51,006 nt of DNA, taken from Crocinitomicaceae bacterium. Lineage in GTDB: Bacteria > Bacteroidota > Bacteroidia > Flavobacteriales_D > Crocinitomicaceae. The position numbers and the translations under genes are program-made. The stretch lies in assembly GCA_022448165.1 (NCBI GenBank), contig JAKVAS010000004.1, positions 1 through 51,006 on the forward strand, written 5' to 3'. The notes under the pieces were generated by a model. That model worked only from the letters and a program-made list of their open reading frames with translations. It did not search any database and had not been told where the DNA came from. Numbering within the stretch: the stretch's first letter is position 1; every line of letters begins with the position of its first letter. Shown here piece after piece: positions 15,517 through 25,961 of this stretch.

Positions 15517-16689
15517 CTATAAAACAACGATTTCTACACGACGATTGGATTGTTCCTCTGAACTTGTTTTAGGTTTAGCATATATTGGTTTAGTATTTCC
15601 ATATCCAACGGAGGATAAACGAGATTTGTCGATACCATTATCAATAAGGTATCTCATTACTCGTTTAGCACGAGCTTCGGAAATTTTTTGGCCTGCATGT
15701 GTGTTTTTCCCAAGTGCAAAAACATGTCCTTGAATTTCGATGTTAAGGTTTGAATTTAACGCTAGGAAATCTTTGAGACGATTTAATTTTGGAAGGGAAC
15801 TTTTTGTGAATTCACTGGTTCCTGGAGTAAATTCAATTTCCTCGATTTGCTTAGATGTTCCACTGGATATTTTGTCCATATATATTTCAACTTCTTTATC
15901 TTTAAAGGAGCTGATTTTTTCTACGCGATCATTGAAGAAATAACCGTCAGAGTCACATTTAATTGCTAATTCACAGTTCTTATCAACGTTAAATAAAAAT
16001 TCAGAACCAACGTAACTTCCCGAAATTGAACTTCTACCATTTAGAGTAACACTTGCAATAAGTGGAAGATTGGTTTTTCGATCTTTAATTACAATTCTAA
16101 AAGTTGTCGCAAAGTCATCATTTCTACGATCAACAATTTTTGATTCAGATACTATAGGCACGGAAGGCATAAATTTCCAGTCTAAATTTAATTTATCCTT
16201 TACCCCTTTTTCTGTAACAAATAAAACTTGAATTTTCTTTCCTTTATTCAATGGTAGAGAGTACAAAGTTCCACCACCAATTTCATAATTAAGTCCAACT
16301 TTAGTTTGATCTTTAGTTAAGTATAAACGTTTTATTTCAGCAGCTCCAGAACTAATTTCCCCGCAAATATCATTTTCATATTGCTTAAAAATGACCATTT
16401 GTAAAAAACCGCTTTCCTTGGATGCATCGAAGGTTATCTCACCATCTTGTTCTGAAATGAATGAAATCCAAATAAAATTTCCCGAATTAATCTCAGCTAA
16501 TGCTGGGTAAGACTCAAGTGTTTTTTTGTCTGCGTTTTTTCCTGTAAATTGAAGTTGATAATTACCATCATCAAATATGTTAATGGCACCAGTACACGAA
16601 TTTAACGGAATCGTATTAAGCCCTGAGTTTTGTGCGAAAGTAGTTGAACACAACAGGGTAATAATTAATATAAAAGATAGTTTTGTCAT
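15517..16689 (-). CDS. Secreted OmpA-C-domain protein
   Basis: The 390-residue protein has a signal peptide (MTKLSFILIITLLCSTTFAQ), a beta-rich N-terminal half of unknown fold, and a C-terminal OmpA-like domain (about 290-390). That domain holds IEIQGHVFALGKN, ISEARAKRVMRYL, DNGIDKSRLSSVGYGNTKP and SNRRVEIVV. OmpA domains bind peptidoglycan diaminopimelate through an Asp in GHTD and an Arg. Here the Asp position is Phe324 (GHVF), whereas Arg340 is kept, so binding may be altered. The start region (first ~8 codons plus upstream) is duplicated 107 bases upstream. A near-match to the -7 consensus (TAAATTCG on the minus strand) lies ten bases before the ATG. It converges with the GH92 gene. Confidence 0.82.
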   Translation of the reverse strand: MTKLSFILIITLLCSTTFAQNSGLNTIPLNSCTGAINIFDDGNYQLQFTGKNADKKTLESYPALAEINSGNFIWISFISEQDGEITFDASKESGFLQMVIFKQYENDICGEISSGAAEIKRLYLTKDQTKVGLNYEIGGGTLYSLPLNKGKKIQVLFVTEKGVKDKLNLDWKFMPSVPIVSESKIVDRRNDDFATTFRIVIKDRKTNLPLIASVTLNGRSSISGSYVGSEFLFNVDKNCELAIKCDSDGYFFNDRVEKISSFKDKEVEIYMDKISSGTSKQIEEIEFTPGTSEFTKSSLPKLNRLKDFLALNSNLNIEIQGHVFALGKNTHAGQKISEARAKRVMRYLIDNGIDKSRLSSVGYGNTKPIYAKPKTSSEEQSNRRVEIVVL

Positions 16690-16857
16690 GGTTAGAGTGC
16701 GAATTTAAGTAAAGGTTTGCTAAATCGCTTTATTAGACACATAAGGATATGTGCGGAACTCGTTGAGCTTATTAATATAAAAGATACTTTTGTCATGATT
16801 AGAGGGCGAATTTAAGTAAAGATTTGCTAAATCGCTTTATTAAACATATACGGATAT
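16664..16857. repeat. 87-bp imperfect direct repeat covering the OmpA-gene start
   Basis: Copy 1 is 16664-16750 and copy 2 is 16771-16857, both 87 bases with about seven mismatches, separated by 20 unique bases. Copy 1 contains the first codons and ATG of the minus-strand OmpA-domain gene plus its upstream region. Copy 2 repeats the same start codon and signal-peptide beginning (MTKVSFIL-like), which quickly leaves frame, plus the promoter-like sequence. The second copy ends eight bases before the GTG of the globin gene on the plus strand. This looks like a segmental duplication of a promoter and gene start, or the relic of a duplicated gene. Confidence 0.85.
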
Positions 16858-16864
16858 TATTATT

Positions 16865-17224
16865 GTGAATACTATTTATTCAAAAATTGGACCAGAAAAA
16901 CTAAGGGAGTTGGTAGATCTATTTTATGATCGTGTGTTTATTTCTGAAATTTCTCATCTATTTAAAACCGATCACTCTTTAATAAAAGACAAGCAATATA
17001 TGTTTTTAACTCAATTTTTGGGAGGACCACAATTATACTCCAATACGTATGGTCATCCTAAAATGAGGATGCGGCACTTCCCCCATGAAATTGACGAGAA
17101 TGCTATGAACGTATGGCTAAAATGTATGAAGGAAGCAATACAGGCTTCGGGTATTGATGAAGATTTAAAAGAGCCCCTATACAATTGTTTCCCAAAATTG
17201 GCGGCACATATGAAAAATCGTTAA
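16865..17224 (+). CDS. Group II truncated haemoglobin
   Basis: A 119-residue 2-on-2 globin. The segment FLTQFLGGPQLYSNTYGHPKMRMRHFPHEI is characteristic of group II (trHbO/YjbI-like) proteins. It contains the proximal F8 histidine in RMRHFP and the Tyr/Trp-rich distal region, and ends with a G-helix NAMNVWLKCMKEAI containing the conserved Trp. Such proteins bind oxygen or NO and are linked to oxygen or redox chemistry; the exact role is variable. The start codon is GTG at 16865, since no ATG gives the expected N-terminal YSKIG. The stop overlaps the stop of the converging DUF4403 gene within a shared TTAA. Confidence 0.88.
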   Translation: MNTIYSKIGPEKLRELVDLFYDRVFISEISHLFKTDHSLIKDKQYMFLTQFLGGPQLYSNTYGHPKMRMRHFPHEIDENAMNVWLKCMKEAIQASGIDEDLKEPLYNCFPKLAAHMKNR

Positions 17225-18612
17225 TCTAATGTGATTCCAAGCTTGCCTAGACTATGAATGCGAATATGAAGCTGCTCTCCTAAAGGTTGAATTGTTCTGA
17301 TATCAATCTTTGTAATACTACCATTCATTGTTACTCCCTCGTCGAGTTCCATGTTTAAACTTGAATCTAGTTCTTTTTTCATTGATTCAAGATGAGGTCT
17401 AAGATCCATTGCGGCTTGTTCTCTTAACATTGTTGTGATTTTCTTATCGAACATCCATTTTGCGCCTTTGATCAAAGCACTTTTGGTATTAATATCAAAG
17501 GTTAGATCTGGAAAAGAAATAAATTGTTTTTCTGGATCAAATACTGGTGTTCCTGTCAAATATAGGGTTCCAGATTTGTCTCCAGAAAAATCAACTTTTA
17601 TATTCATTTGACTGTTATATGCACCATGTATAGAAATATCTCCAAAAATGATTTCTTTTCCTTTTAAATCAAGTTTTTGCCCTTTGATTTCACGGGTTAA
17701 AATTGCGCTTAATGAGTCATAGTTCGTAAATATATCCATTGTTATATCAAAACCATTTCGGTCTTTATAGGTTGATAATTTGGGTAATTCCGACGGGTTT
17801 TGGTTTGATGGTTGGGAAAGTACTTTTGGTTGTGCTTTTAAAATTGCGTTGAAATATGCCGTGTCTCCTTTGTAACGAATCTTACCCATTGACATTCCTA
17901 ATGGATTTAACTCTAAGAAGCCATAGCCTTCAAGATCTGTAGGTTCCCATAATAGTTTCCATGTTTCTTCGACTTCAGATTTTAAAGAAACGGCAGAAAT
18001 TTCATCGTCAATGACAGTTTCTAGTTCTTTTAGAGCAACAGTAACCTCTTCTTCAATTTGTGACGTAGCATCGTATTCGAATACACTAATTTTACAAGGT
18101 GATTTGGCTTTTACCTTTTTTAAAGTCGTTTTAGATTTTAAAGAATAGTCTTCAGTAATTCCGATTTGGGTAGAATACCCAACATGTACTTTTCGCATCG
18201 GTTCTCCAACGCCACAAGAAGCATAAATACGAGGTGTAATACAATATGGGTCACTTGCGAACAAGTCGCTACAAGCTGCACAATAGTTGATCCATAAAGA
18301 GTATTTACCATCTACATCGAATAGTAGTTTATCACCAATACCTTTAAATTCAATTGGACTCCGAACGAATTTGTATTTAAAACTTACTCCATCACATTGT
18401 TGCTCATTTCCTCGAAATACTTTATCTAATTCAGCATCCGTCTGGTCAAAATATGGTTTAAGATTAACCTTTATTGGAATCTTAATCATAGATGCTGGGG
18501 ATTCAGATACTTTATAGTCTTCTTGTACAATAACTTCTGGGGCTACAGGTTGGATGCTTCCGCAAGCACTTAGGATAAGTGTTAAGAAGGAAAGGTAGAT
18601 GAAGTACTTCAT
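17221..18612 (-). CDS. DUF4403-family lipoprotein
   Basis: A 463-residue lipoprotein (lipobox LSAC, Cys17) whose composition and motifs match the DUF4403 family seen in Bacteroidota and Proteobacteria. These are large beta-rich envelope proteins of unknown function. Recognisable parts are the N-terminal IKIPIKVNLKPYFDQTDAELDK, the central VEETWKLLWEP, the DLTFDINTKSALIKGAKWMFD segment and the C-terminal ITKIDIRTIQPLGEQLHI. The family has repeated lipid-binding-like beta modules, so a role in lipid or envelope homeostasis is possible but is only inference. It is transcribed on its own, between the icd terminator and a converging globin gene. Confidence 0.75.
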   Translation of the reverse strand: MKYFIYLSFLTLILSACGSIQPVAPEVIVQEDYKVSESPASMIKIPIKVNLKPYFDQTDAELDKVFRGNEQQCDGVSFKYKFVRSPIEFKGIGDKLLFDVDGKYSLWINYCAACSDLFASDPYCITPRIYASCGVGEPMRKVHVGYSTQIGITEDYSLKSKTTLKKVKAKSPCKISVFEYDATSQIEEEVTVALKELETVIDDEISAVSLKSEVEETWKLLWEPTDLEGYGFLELNPLGMSMGKIRYKGDTAYFNAILKAQPKVLSQPSNQNPSELPKLSTYKDRNGFDITMDIFTNYDSLSAILTREIKGQKLDLKGKEIIFGDISIHGAYNSQMNIKVDFSGDKSGTLYLTGTPVFDPEKQFISFPDLTFDINTKSALIKGAKWMFDKKITTMLREQAAMDLRPHLESMKKELDSSLNMELDEGVTMNGSITKIDIRTIQPLGEQLHIRIHSLGKLGITLD

Positions 18613-18646
18613 GGTTTTACTAAGTGTAGTTTGTTAGGGTAAAAAT

Positions 18647-18678
18647 AAGAAAGGCTCTTCATTTGAAGAGCCTTTCTT
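18647..18678 (-). terminator. Intrinsic terminator after icd
   Basis: AAGAAAGGCTCTTC (18647-18660) and GAAGAGCCTTTCTT (18665-18678) form a perfect 14-bp stem with an ATTT loop. On the minus strand it is followed by ATTTTTA. It ends isocitrate dehydrogenase transcription 16 bases after the stop and lies just upstream of the DUF4403 gene. Confidence 0.88.
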
Positions 18679-18693
18679 TGATAAAGTTATTCA

Positions 18694-21001
<2,308 letters not shown>

Positions 21002-21045
21002 CCCGAAGAGGATGATTTTTTAAGGGCTGAAAATTCAGCTTAGAC

Positions 21046-21624
21046 TTAAAACTTTTCGTTGATGAATGTAATGAGTTTTTGAACAGCACGAGCACGATGA
21101 CTAAACTGGTTTTTTTCTATCAAGGTCATTTCTGCAAATGTTTTACCACAGTTTTCAGGTTCAAAAATTGGGTCATATCCAAAACCATTTGTTCCTTTTT
21201 TTTCTTCACGAATATGTCCATTTACGATTCCTTCGAATTCATAATTTTCACCATTAATTCTAAGGGCTATTACGGTTTTAAATCTAGCAGTACGATCTTT
21301 TTGATTCTTTAATTTTGATAAAACCAAGTTCATGTTGTTTTCATCGCTTCGATCTTCTCCAGCGTATCTTGCTGATTTTACCCCGGGTTCACCAGATAGC
21401 GCTTCAATTTCTAACCCTGTATCATCTGCAAAACAATTTAGTTGAAAGTGATCTACTATGTAATCGGCTTTTTGATTTGCATTTCCTTCGATAGTGGGGC
21501 AGGTTTCAGGAATGTCTTCATGAAGATCAATATCATTTAACGTCATTACCTCAAAGTTGTCTGGTAAAAGAGCGGCTATTTCTCGGGCCTTATTTTGATT
21601 GGAGGTAGCGAATATAAGTTTCAT
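21046..21624 (-). CDS. rdgB: Non-canonical purine NTP pyrophosphatase (RdgB/HAM1)
   Basis: The enzyme hydrolyses dITP, XTP and dXTP to the monophosphates, cleaning the nucleotide pool. The 192-residue length is standard. Motifs: ATSNQNKAREIAALLP at the N-terminus (substrate phosphate site), CFADDTGLEIEALSGEPG with the catalytic metal-binding Asp pair, GVKSARYAGE, and GTNGFGYDPIFEP and SHRARA at the purine pocket. It overlaps the upstream glycosyltransferase gene by four bases and so seems attached to the end of the polysaccharide operon. That is probably a positional coincidence rather than a functional link. Confidence 0.95.
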   Translation of the reverse strand: MKLIFATSNQNKAREIAALLPDNFEVMTLNDIDLHEDIPETCPTIEGNANQKADYIVDHFQLNCFADDTGLEIEALSGEPGVKSARYAGEDRSDENNMNLVLSKLKNQKDRTARFKTVIALRINGENYEFEGIVNGHIREEKKGTNGFGYDPIFEPENCGKTFAEMTLIEKNQFSHRARAVQKLITFINEKF

Positions 21625-22694
21625 ACGTTTAATAGCTTTTTGTAATTAGGGTAATTTGCATTTACAGAATAGCATGATTTTATTTTAACATAAGCATTCT
21701 TACCTAATTCATTTCTGAGTGATTGGCTTTCTATTAATTTAATTAGATGTGTTTTCCATTCATCTGATGTGGTGCATAAGAACCCATCTTTTCCGTGGGT
21801 AACAATGTCTGAATTAACACCGATAGGGGATATTATTGGGGCAATCTCTAATGCCATATATTGAAGTGCTTTAAACCCACATTTTCCTTTGGCCCAATGT
21901 GTTTCATCTAAGGGCATAACACCAATGTTAAATGTCGATAAATCCGAAATCTCAGATGCTTTATCCCAAGGGCAAAACACCAATGAATTTAAAAGATAAT
22001 TTGGCGAATGATTGGAAATTACTTTAAAAATGAAGTCATGTGTTTTTTCTAGTTCTTGTAAAATGGGAACGATTGAATCTAAGTAATGTAAGGTCGTGTG
22101 CGTTCCTGTCCATCCGATTACGGGAATGTTTTTTTTATGATCACTTTTTTCATTGTGCACGTTTTCGAGATCAATGGTTGTTGGTACTATCGAAACATGT
22201 TGATTATATTTTTTTGCCCATTCTTTCAAGAATGGATTTCCAACAGAAATATGTTTAGCCCATTTAGCAATTTTTTTTACTTTTCCATAGGTTTTAAGTC
22301 GGTGAAACTTAGCGTTTGATTGACTATAGTTGGGCAGCCAAATCGCATCATCGAAATCATATATGTATGGCTTACGAATGACCTTCGCAATTATCCATTC
22401 AAAAATGGGAGGTCCGATCATAGATGCTTCACGATGTATGAATACAACATCTGCTTTTCGGATAGAAAACAATAGAATAAATCGTTTCCAAAACGAAGCT
22501 AAAATTCCAAATGCTTTTTTGAAAAAAGTTCCATTCTTATATAGTGATTCCCATGTCGTATCAGATAAAAAAGGGTGAAACTCAATGGTGTTCCCTTCCT
22601 TTTTTAATCGGTCGATGTACTGCTCAAAACGAAAACGTTGAGAAGGTGCTTTTCCTTGCGGGTAGGGAGCGAGTATATAAATTTTCTTAGGCAT
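21621..22694 (-). CDS. GT-B glycosyltransferase (GT4-like)
   Basis: A 357-residue putative glycosyltransferase. The N-terminal KIYILAPYPQGKAPSQRFRFEQY is the first Rossmann strand and donor loop seen in a GT4-like group of Bacteroidota capsule loci. It is followed by VFIHREASMIGPPIFEWII and KPYIYDFDDAIWLPNYS. The C-terminal half has IGWTGTHTTLHYL (second Rossmann domain) and LQYMALEIAPIISPIGVNSD in the donor-binding region. Donor and acceptor are unknown. It overlaps rdgB by 4 bases and the next upstream glycosyltransferase by 8. Cytosolic, probably peripheral at the inner membrane, as is usual for such enzymes. Confidence 0.82.
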   Translation of the reverse strand: MPKKIYILAPYPQGKAPSQRFRFEQYIDRLKKEGNTIEFHPFLSDTTWESLYKNGTFFKKAFGILASFWKRFILLFSIRKADVVFIHREASMIGPPIFEWIIAKVIRKPYIYDFDDAIWLPNYSQSNAKFHRLKTYGKVKKIAKWAKHISVGNPFLKEWAKKYNQHVSIVPTTIDLENVHNEKSDHKKNIPVIGWTGTHTTLHYLDSIVPILQELEKTHDFIFKVISNHSPNYLLNSLVFCPWDKASEISDLSTFNIGVMPLDETHWAKGKCGFKALQYMALEIAPIISPIGVNSDIVTHGKDGFLCTTSDEWKTHLIKLIESQSLRNELGKNAYVKIKSCYSVNANYPNYKKLLNV

Positions 22695-23874
22695 CTATTG
22701 CTTTATAAACACTAAGATAGCGTCTGATTCCTTCAGAAAGTGAAAAGTAGTCATTTGCTCCTTTTTTTATTCCTTCAATATCAAACTTATGTGATTCGGT
22801 AAATGCATTACGATAACTTTCATCTGTAAAGTCATCAATAACAATTCCTGCTTTATATCGTTCCACAATTTCATCAGTATCTCCAACACCAGAATTACAT
22901 ACCAATGGAATTCCCATGGCCATAATTTCTCCTTGCTTCGTTGGGGAAGATGCTTTTTTTGAATAGCTTGCTCGAATGAAGAAGATGGAGCTGTTAAATA
23001 TTGAGATGTGCAATGGAACGTCTTTATGAAGTGCTGAGGTAATCACGATTTGATTTTCTGAGATTCCTTTTTTACTACATTCTATATGAATCATTTCCGG
23101 TGATTCACCTGAAACGAACAGAAATTTAGCCTTTGAGTTATTTTTTTTAAGAATTAAGAAATAATCTAACATTTCATCTAACATATACCATGTTCCAATT
23201 GACCCCACATATCCTAAAACAAAATCATCAGGATTAATTCCGAGTTTCGTTTTTAGGGAGGCTTGCTGTTGGACGGTAATTTTCGAAGGGTCGAATAGGT
23301 CCAAGTTAACGCAACAGGGAATTACTTTTATATTGGGTTTCTGAACTGAAAAAGCATCCCAAGATTCAATTTCTCTACGCCCATTTTCTGTCAATGAAAT
23401 AGTATAATCAGATTCTTTAAAAAATTGAATTTCTTTTCGTTTGAAAAAATTGTAAATGCGTTTAAATATAAAGTTGTTGGTGTTCCAAATTTTCCCATCC
23501 ACACGTTCATCAGCCCAAAAACCTCGCATATCAAAGACAAATTTTACGCCGTACTTCCGTTTAAGGTTTAATCCGCTTAATGCAGAAATGTAGCTACGAC
23601 AATGCACAATTGAGAATTTATGTGACCGATGAAGGAACTTAACGACTTTTTTCAATCGCCTTACTTGCTTAATGGTTTTGAGTAATCCACCTTTTAGGTG
23701 ATAGTCTTGCGGGTGCCAATATATATTATGTTCAGTACAAATTGATCGAATGTGACGATGGTGTGTTTTAAATCGATCTGTTTTTTCAAAACTAATTAAA
23801 TGAAATTCATACCCTTCTTTTGACAGCCCAATGATATATGGTAATACCTGTGATTGCCCTAAAGGATCAGTCAT
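22687..23874 (-). CDS. Glycosyltransferase family 4 protein
   Basis: A GT4 enzyme with FVFDMRGFWADERVDG, PCCVNLDLFDPSK, VLGYVGSIGTWYMLDEMLDYF and the donor-site EIMAMGIPLVCNSGVGDTDEIVE. From the ATG at 23874 it begins MTDPLGQSQVLPY, which lacks the first beta strand that homologues carry (usually KKVLYISYDGMTDPLGQSQ). Those residues are encoded in frame upstream: ATT AAA AAA GTA CTA TAC and on, from 23907, with a stop codon three codons further out. The real start may therefore be a rare ATT at 23907 (406 residues). I list the conventional ATG. It overlaps the downstream glycosyltransferase by 8 bases. Substrates are unknown. Confidence 0.85.
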   Translation of the reverse strand: MTDPLGQSQVLPYIIGLSKEGYEFHLISFEKTDRFKTHHRHIRSICTEHNIYWHPQDYHLKGGLLKTIKQVRRLKKVVKFLHRSHKFSIVHCRSYISALSGLNLKRKYGVKFVFDMRGFWADERVDGKIWNTNNFIFKRIYNFFKRKEIQFFKESDYTISLTENGRREIESWDAFSVQKPNIKVIPCCVNLDLFDPSKITVQQQASLKTKLGINPDDFVLGYVGSIGTWYMLDEMLDYFLILKKNNSKAKFLFVSGESPEMIHIECSKKGISENQIVITSALHKDVPLHISIFNSSIFFIRASYSKKASSPTKQGEIMAMGIPLVCNSGVGDTDEIVERYKAGIVIDDFTDESYRNAFTESHKFDIEGIKKGANDYFSLSEGIRRYLSVYKAIDA

Positions 23875-24021
23875 TCCGTCGTATGATATGTATAGTACTT
23901 TTTTAATAGAGTTCTAAGTTGAGTATCTTAAATTTGAATTCGTTGTAATAATAATGTTTTTTAAAATTTCATGAGTTCATAAAATCCATTATTTAGAGTG
24001 AGTATCTTTCTAAATTAATTA

Positions 24022-25923
24022 TTATTTCATCCATCGTTCGTACCACATTTGAAACATTAGTATATACCAAATTTTTACATCGTACTCCTTTTTACCCCCG
24101 AAGAATGCTTTTTTTATTTTATCAATTTCAGACCATTCAAAAATTCCTTGCTCATCAATTTTCTTTTGAGAAATATATTCTTCTACATATGGTTTAAGAT
24201 CTGTGTTTAACCATTTGGCAATAGGTATTGCAAATCCCATTTTAGGACGATCCATTAGTTTTTCAGGAATGTATTTGTGAACGATATCTCTCAAAATTCG
24301 CTTTTTAACACCTTCATGGTATTTGAAATGATTTGGTAATCGTGCAGCAAACTCAATGATTCGGTGATCAAGGAACGGTTCTCTCCCTTCTAAACTAACG
24401 GCCATTGTAGATCGATCTACTTTTTGAAGAATATCATCTACTAAATAGGTTTGGTAATCAACGGCCATCATATAAGAAAGGGGAGTGTGATTATTTTTTA
24501 ACTCAGTGCTTCCATAAGCGGTATCCAAAACGGAAACATCATGTTTTACGAGCCCTTGTATTTGCCCATCCGTAAATTGTTGACTTAAACTGAACATGAT
24601 GCTTTGATCAGAGGGATCTTTTAATACTTGTTTTAGTTTTTCATACCTATTGTGGAAGTTGTACTTGTTCTTTAGTATTGGAATTCGATCCGAAGGAACC
24701 TTGTTCATAATTCCAGCGATTGATTTCCTAGCAAAGCCTGGGATTTTATTCAGTTTTGTGCCATAGCGTGCCATGTAGTCATATCGGTTGTAGCCAGCAA
24801 AGATTTCATCTCCTGCATCAGCACTTAACGCAACAGTTACCTCTTTTCGCGCCATTTTACTTACAAGTGTTGTAGGAATGGCTGAAGAATCCGCAAATGG
24901 TTCGTCAAAATGAAAAGGAAGATCTTTAATCAAGTCTATAGCTTCTGACTGGGTACAAGTTATTTCTGTATGGTCTGTTCCAAGATGTTTTGCAATGTCC
25001 TTGGCGTATGGAGCTTCATTTAACCCAAGGTCAGGGACGCCAATTGTGAATGTTTTTAGTTTTTCGGTTCTTTCTGCTTGTAAGATAGAAGTAACGCAAG
25101 CACTATCAAAACCCCCACTTAGAAATACGCCAACGGGAACATCAGAAACCATTCGATATTCAAAAGCAGACTTTAATAAAGTTTCAGTTTTAGTAATTGC
25201 TTCGGAATAGCTAAGGTCTAATTTGGATGCATTGTAATGATCATAGACGTTCCAATATGCAAGCTTCTCAATTTTTCTTGTTTCAAAATCTAGTGTAAGA
25301 TAATGTCCTGGATTTAGTTTTTCACAATTCTCAAAAATGCAATGAGAAGATGGAATATTCCCATATTGTAAAAAGGCTGCAGCTGCATCCTTATTGATTT
25401 TCTTGTCAAAATTGGGATGTTCGTGAAAAGCTTTTAATTCTGAAGAAAATAAGAATAGTCCATCTTTCCAGTAATAGAAGAAAGGTTTTACCCCAGCACG
25501 ATCTCTAATACAAACGACCTTATTTTTTTGTGTGTCGAAAAGAACGATTGCAAACATTCCAATGAATTTTTCAATACAATCTATTCCCCATTCAGCATAA
25601 GCGTGAAGAATCATTTCAGTGTCAGAGTCTCCATTAAATGAATGACCAAGTGCTAAAAGTTCACTTTTAATTTCTCTAAAATTGTATATCTCTCCATTAA
25701 AGCAAACCCATAAATGCTCAAAAGCCATAGGCTGTTTTCCATGATCAGATAAGTCAAGGATTGCTAATCGACGGTGCCCCAACCCCACTTGAGCAGATGT
25801 AGTATTGATAAGTTCCAAGCCTTCACCATCAGGTCCTCTGTGCGATAGGGTTTTTGTCATCTTTGTAAGATGCTCAAACGACGACTTCCCACGGAAGTCA
25901 ATGAATCCTGTTATTCCACACAT
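24022..25923 (-). CDS. asnB: Asparagine synthetase (glutamine-hydrolysing)-like amidotransferase
   Basis: An AsnB-family protein of 633 residues starting MCGITGF, so Cys2 becomes the N-terminal nucleophile of the class II glutaminase. I therefore reject the in-frame ATG 30 bases upstream. The glutaminase domain shows SHRGPDGEGLE, LGHRRLAILDL, CFNGEIYNF and DSDTEMILHAYAEWG. The synthetase domain has the PP-loop VGVFLSGGFDSACVTSI and LSADAGDEIFAGYNRY. It lies in a polysaccharide locus, where AsnB homologues often amidate sugar uronic acids (WbpS-like) rather than make free asparagine. Both roles are possible. A promoter-like TACATTTA lies five bases before the ATG, suggesting separate expression. 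Confidence 0.88.
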   Translation of the reverse strand: MCGITGFIDFRGKSSFEHLTKMTKTLSHRGPDGEGLELINTTSAQVGLGHRRLAILDLSDHGKQPMAFEHLWVCFNGEIYNFREIKSELLALGHSFNGDSDTEMILHAYAEWGIDCIEKFIGMFAIVLFDTQKNKVVCIRDRAGVKPFFYYWKDGLFLFSSELKAFHEHPNFDKKINKDAAAAFLQYGNIPSSHCIFENCEKLNPGHYLTLDFETRKIEKLAYWNVYDHYNASKLDLSYSEAITKTETLLKSAFEYRMVSDVPVGVFLSGGFDSACVTSILQAERTEKLKTFTIGVPDLGLNEAPYAKDIAKHLGTDHTEITCTQSEAIDLIKDLPFHFDEPFADSSAIPTTLVSKMARKEVTVALSADAGDEIFAGYNRYDYMARYGTKLNKIPGFARKSIAGIMNKVPSDRIPILKNKYNFHNRYEKLKQVLKDPSDQSIMFSLSQQFTDGQIQGLVKHDVSVLDTAYGSTELKNNHTPLSYMMAVDYQTYLVDDILQKVDRSTMAVSLEGREPFLDHRIIEFAARLPNHFKYHEGVKKRILRDIVHKYIPEKLMDRPKMGFAIPIAKWLNTDLKPYVEEYISQKKIDEQGIFEWSEIDKIKKAFFGGKKEYDVKIWYILMFQMWYERWMK

Positions 25924-25928
25924 AGTTG

Positions 25929-25953
25929 TAAATGTAGGAACATTTTTTGTCAA
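25929..25953 (-). promoter_or_regulatory. Possible promoter of asnB
   Basis: On the minus strand TTG (25951-25953) and TACATTTA (25929-25936) are 14 bases apart, shorter than usual. The -7 element differs from TAnnTTTG at the last base and ends five bases before the ATG. Confidence 0.4.
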
Positions 25954-25961
25954 TTAATTGC

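Noticed and set aside
16664-16857. Mobile element or insertion sequence at the direct repeat
   Set aside because: There is no transposase, no terminal inverted repeats and no target-site duplication; the repeat is simply a duplicated gene-start segment.
21026-21039. Palindrome GCTGAAAATTCAGC between rdgB and icd as a terminator
   Set aside because: The arms are only 6 bp and no U tract follows on the minus strand, where rdgB would need it.
23921-24008. Repeated GAGTATCTT around the gap between the ATT-start glycosyltransferase and asnB
   Set aside because: Nine bases in an AT-rich gap is too short to separate from chance.
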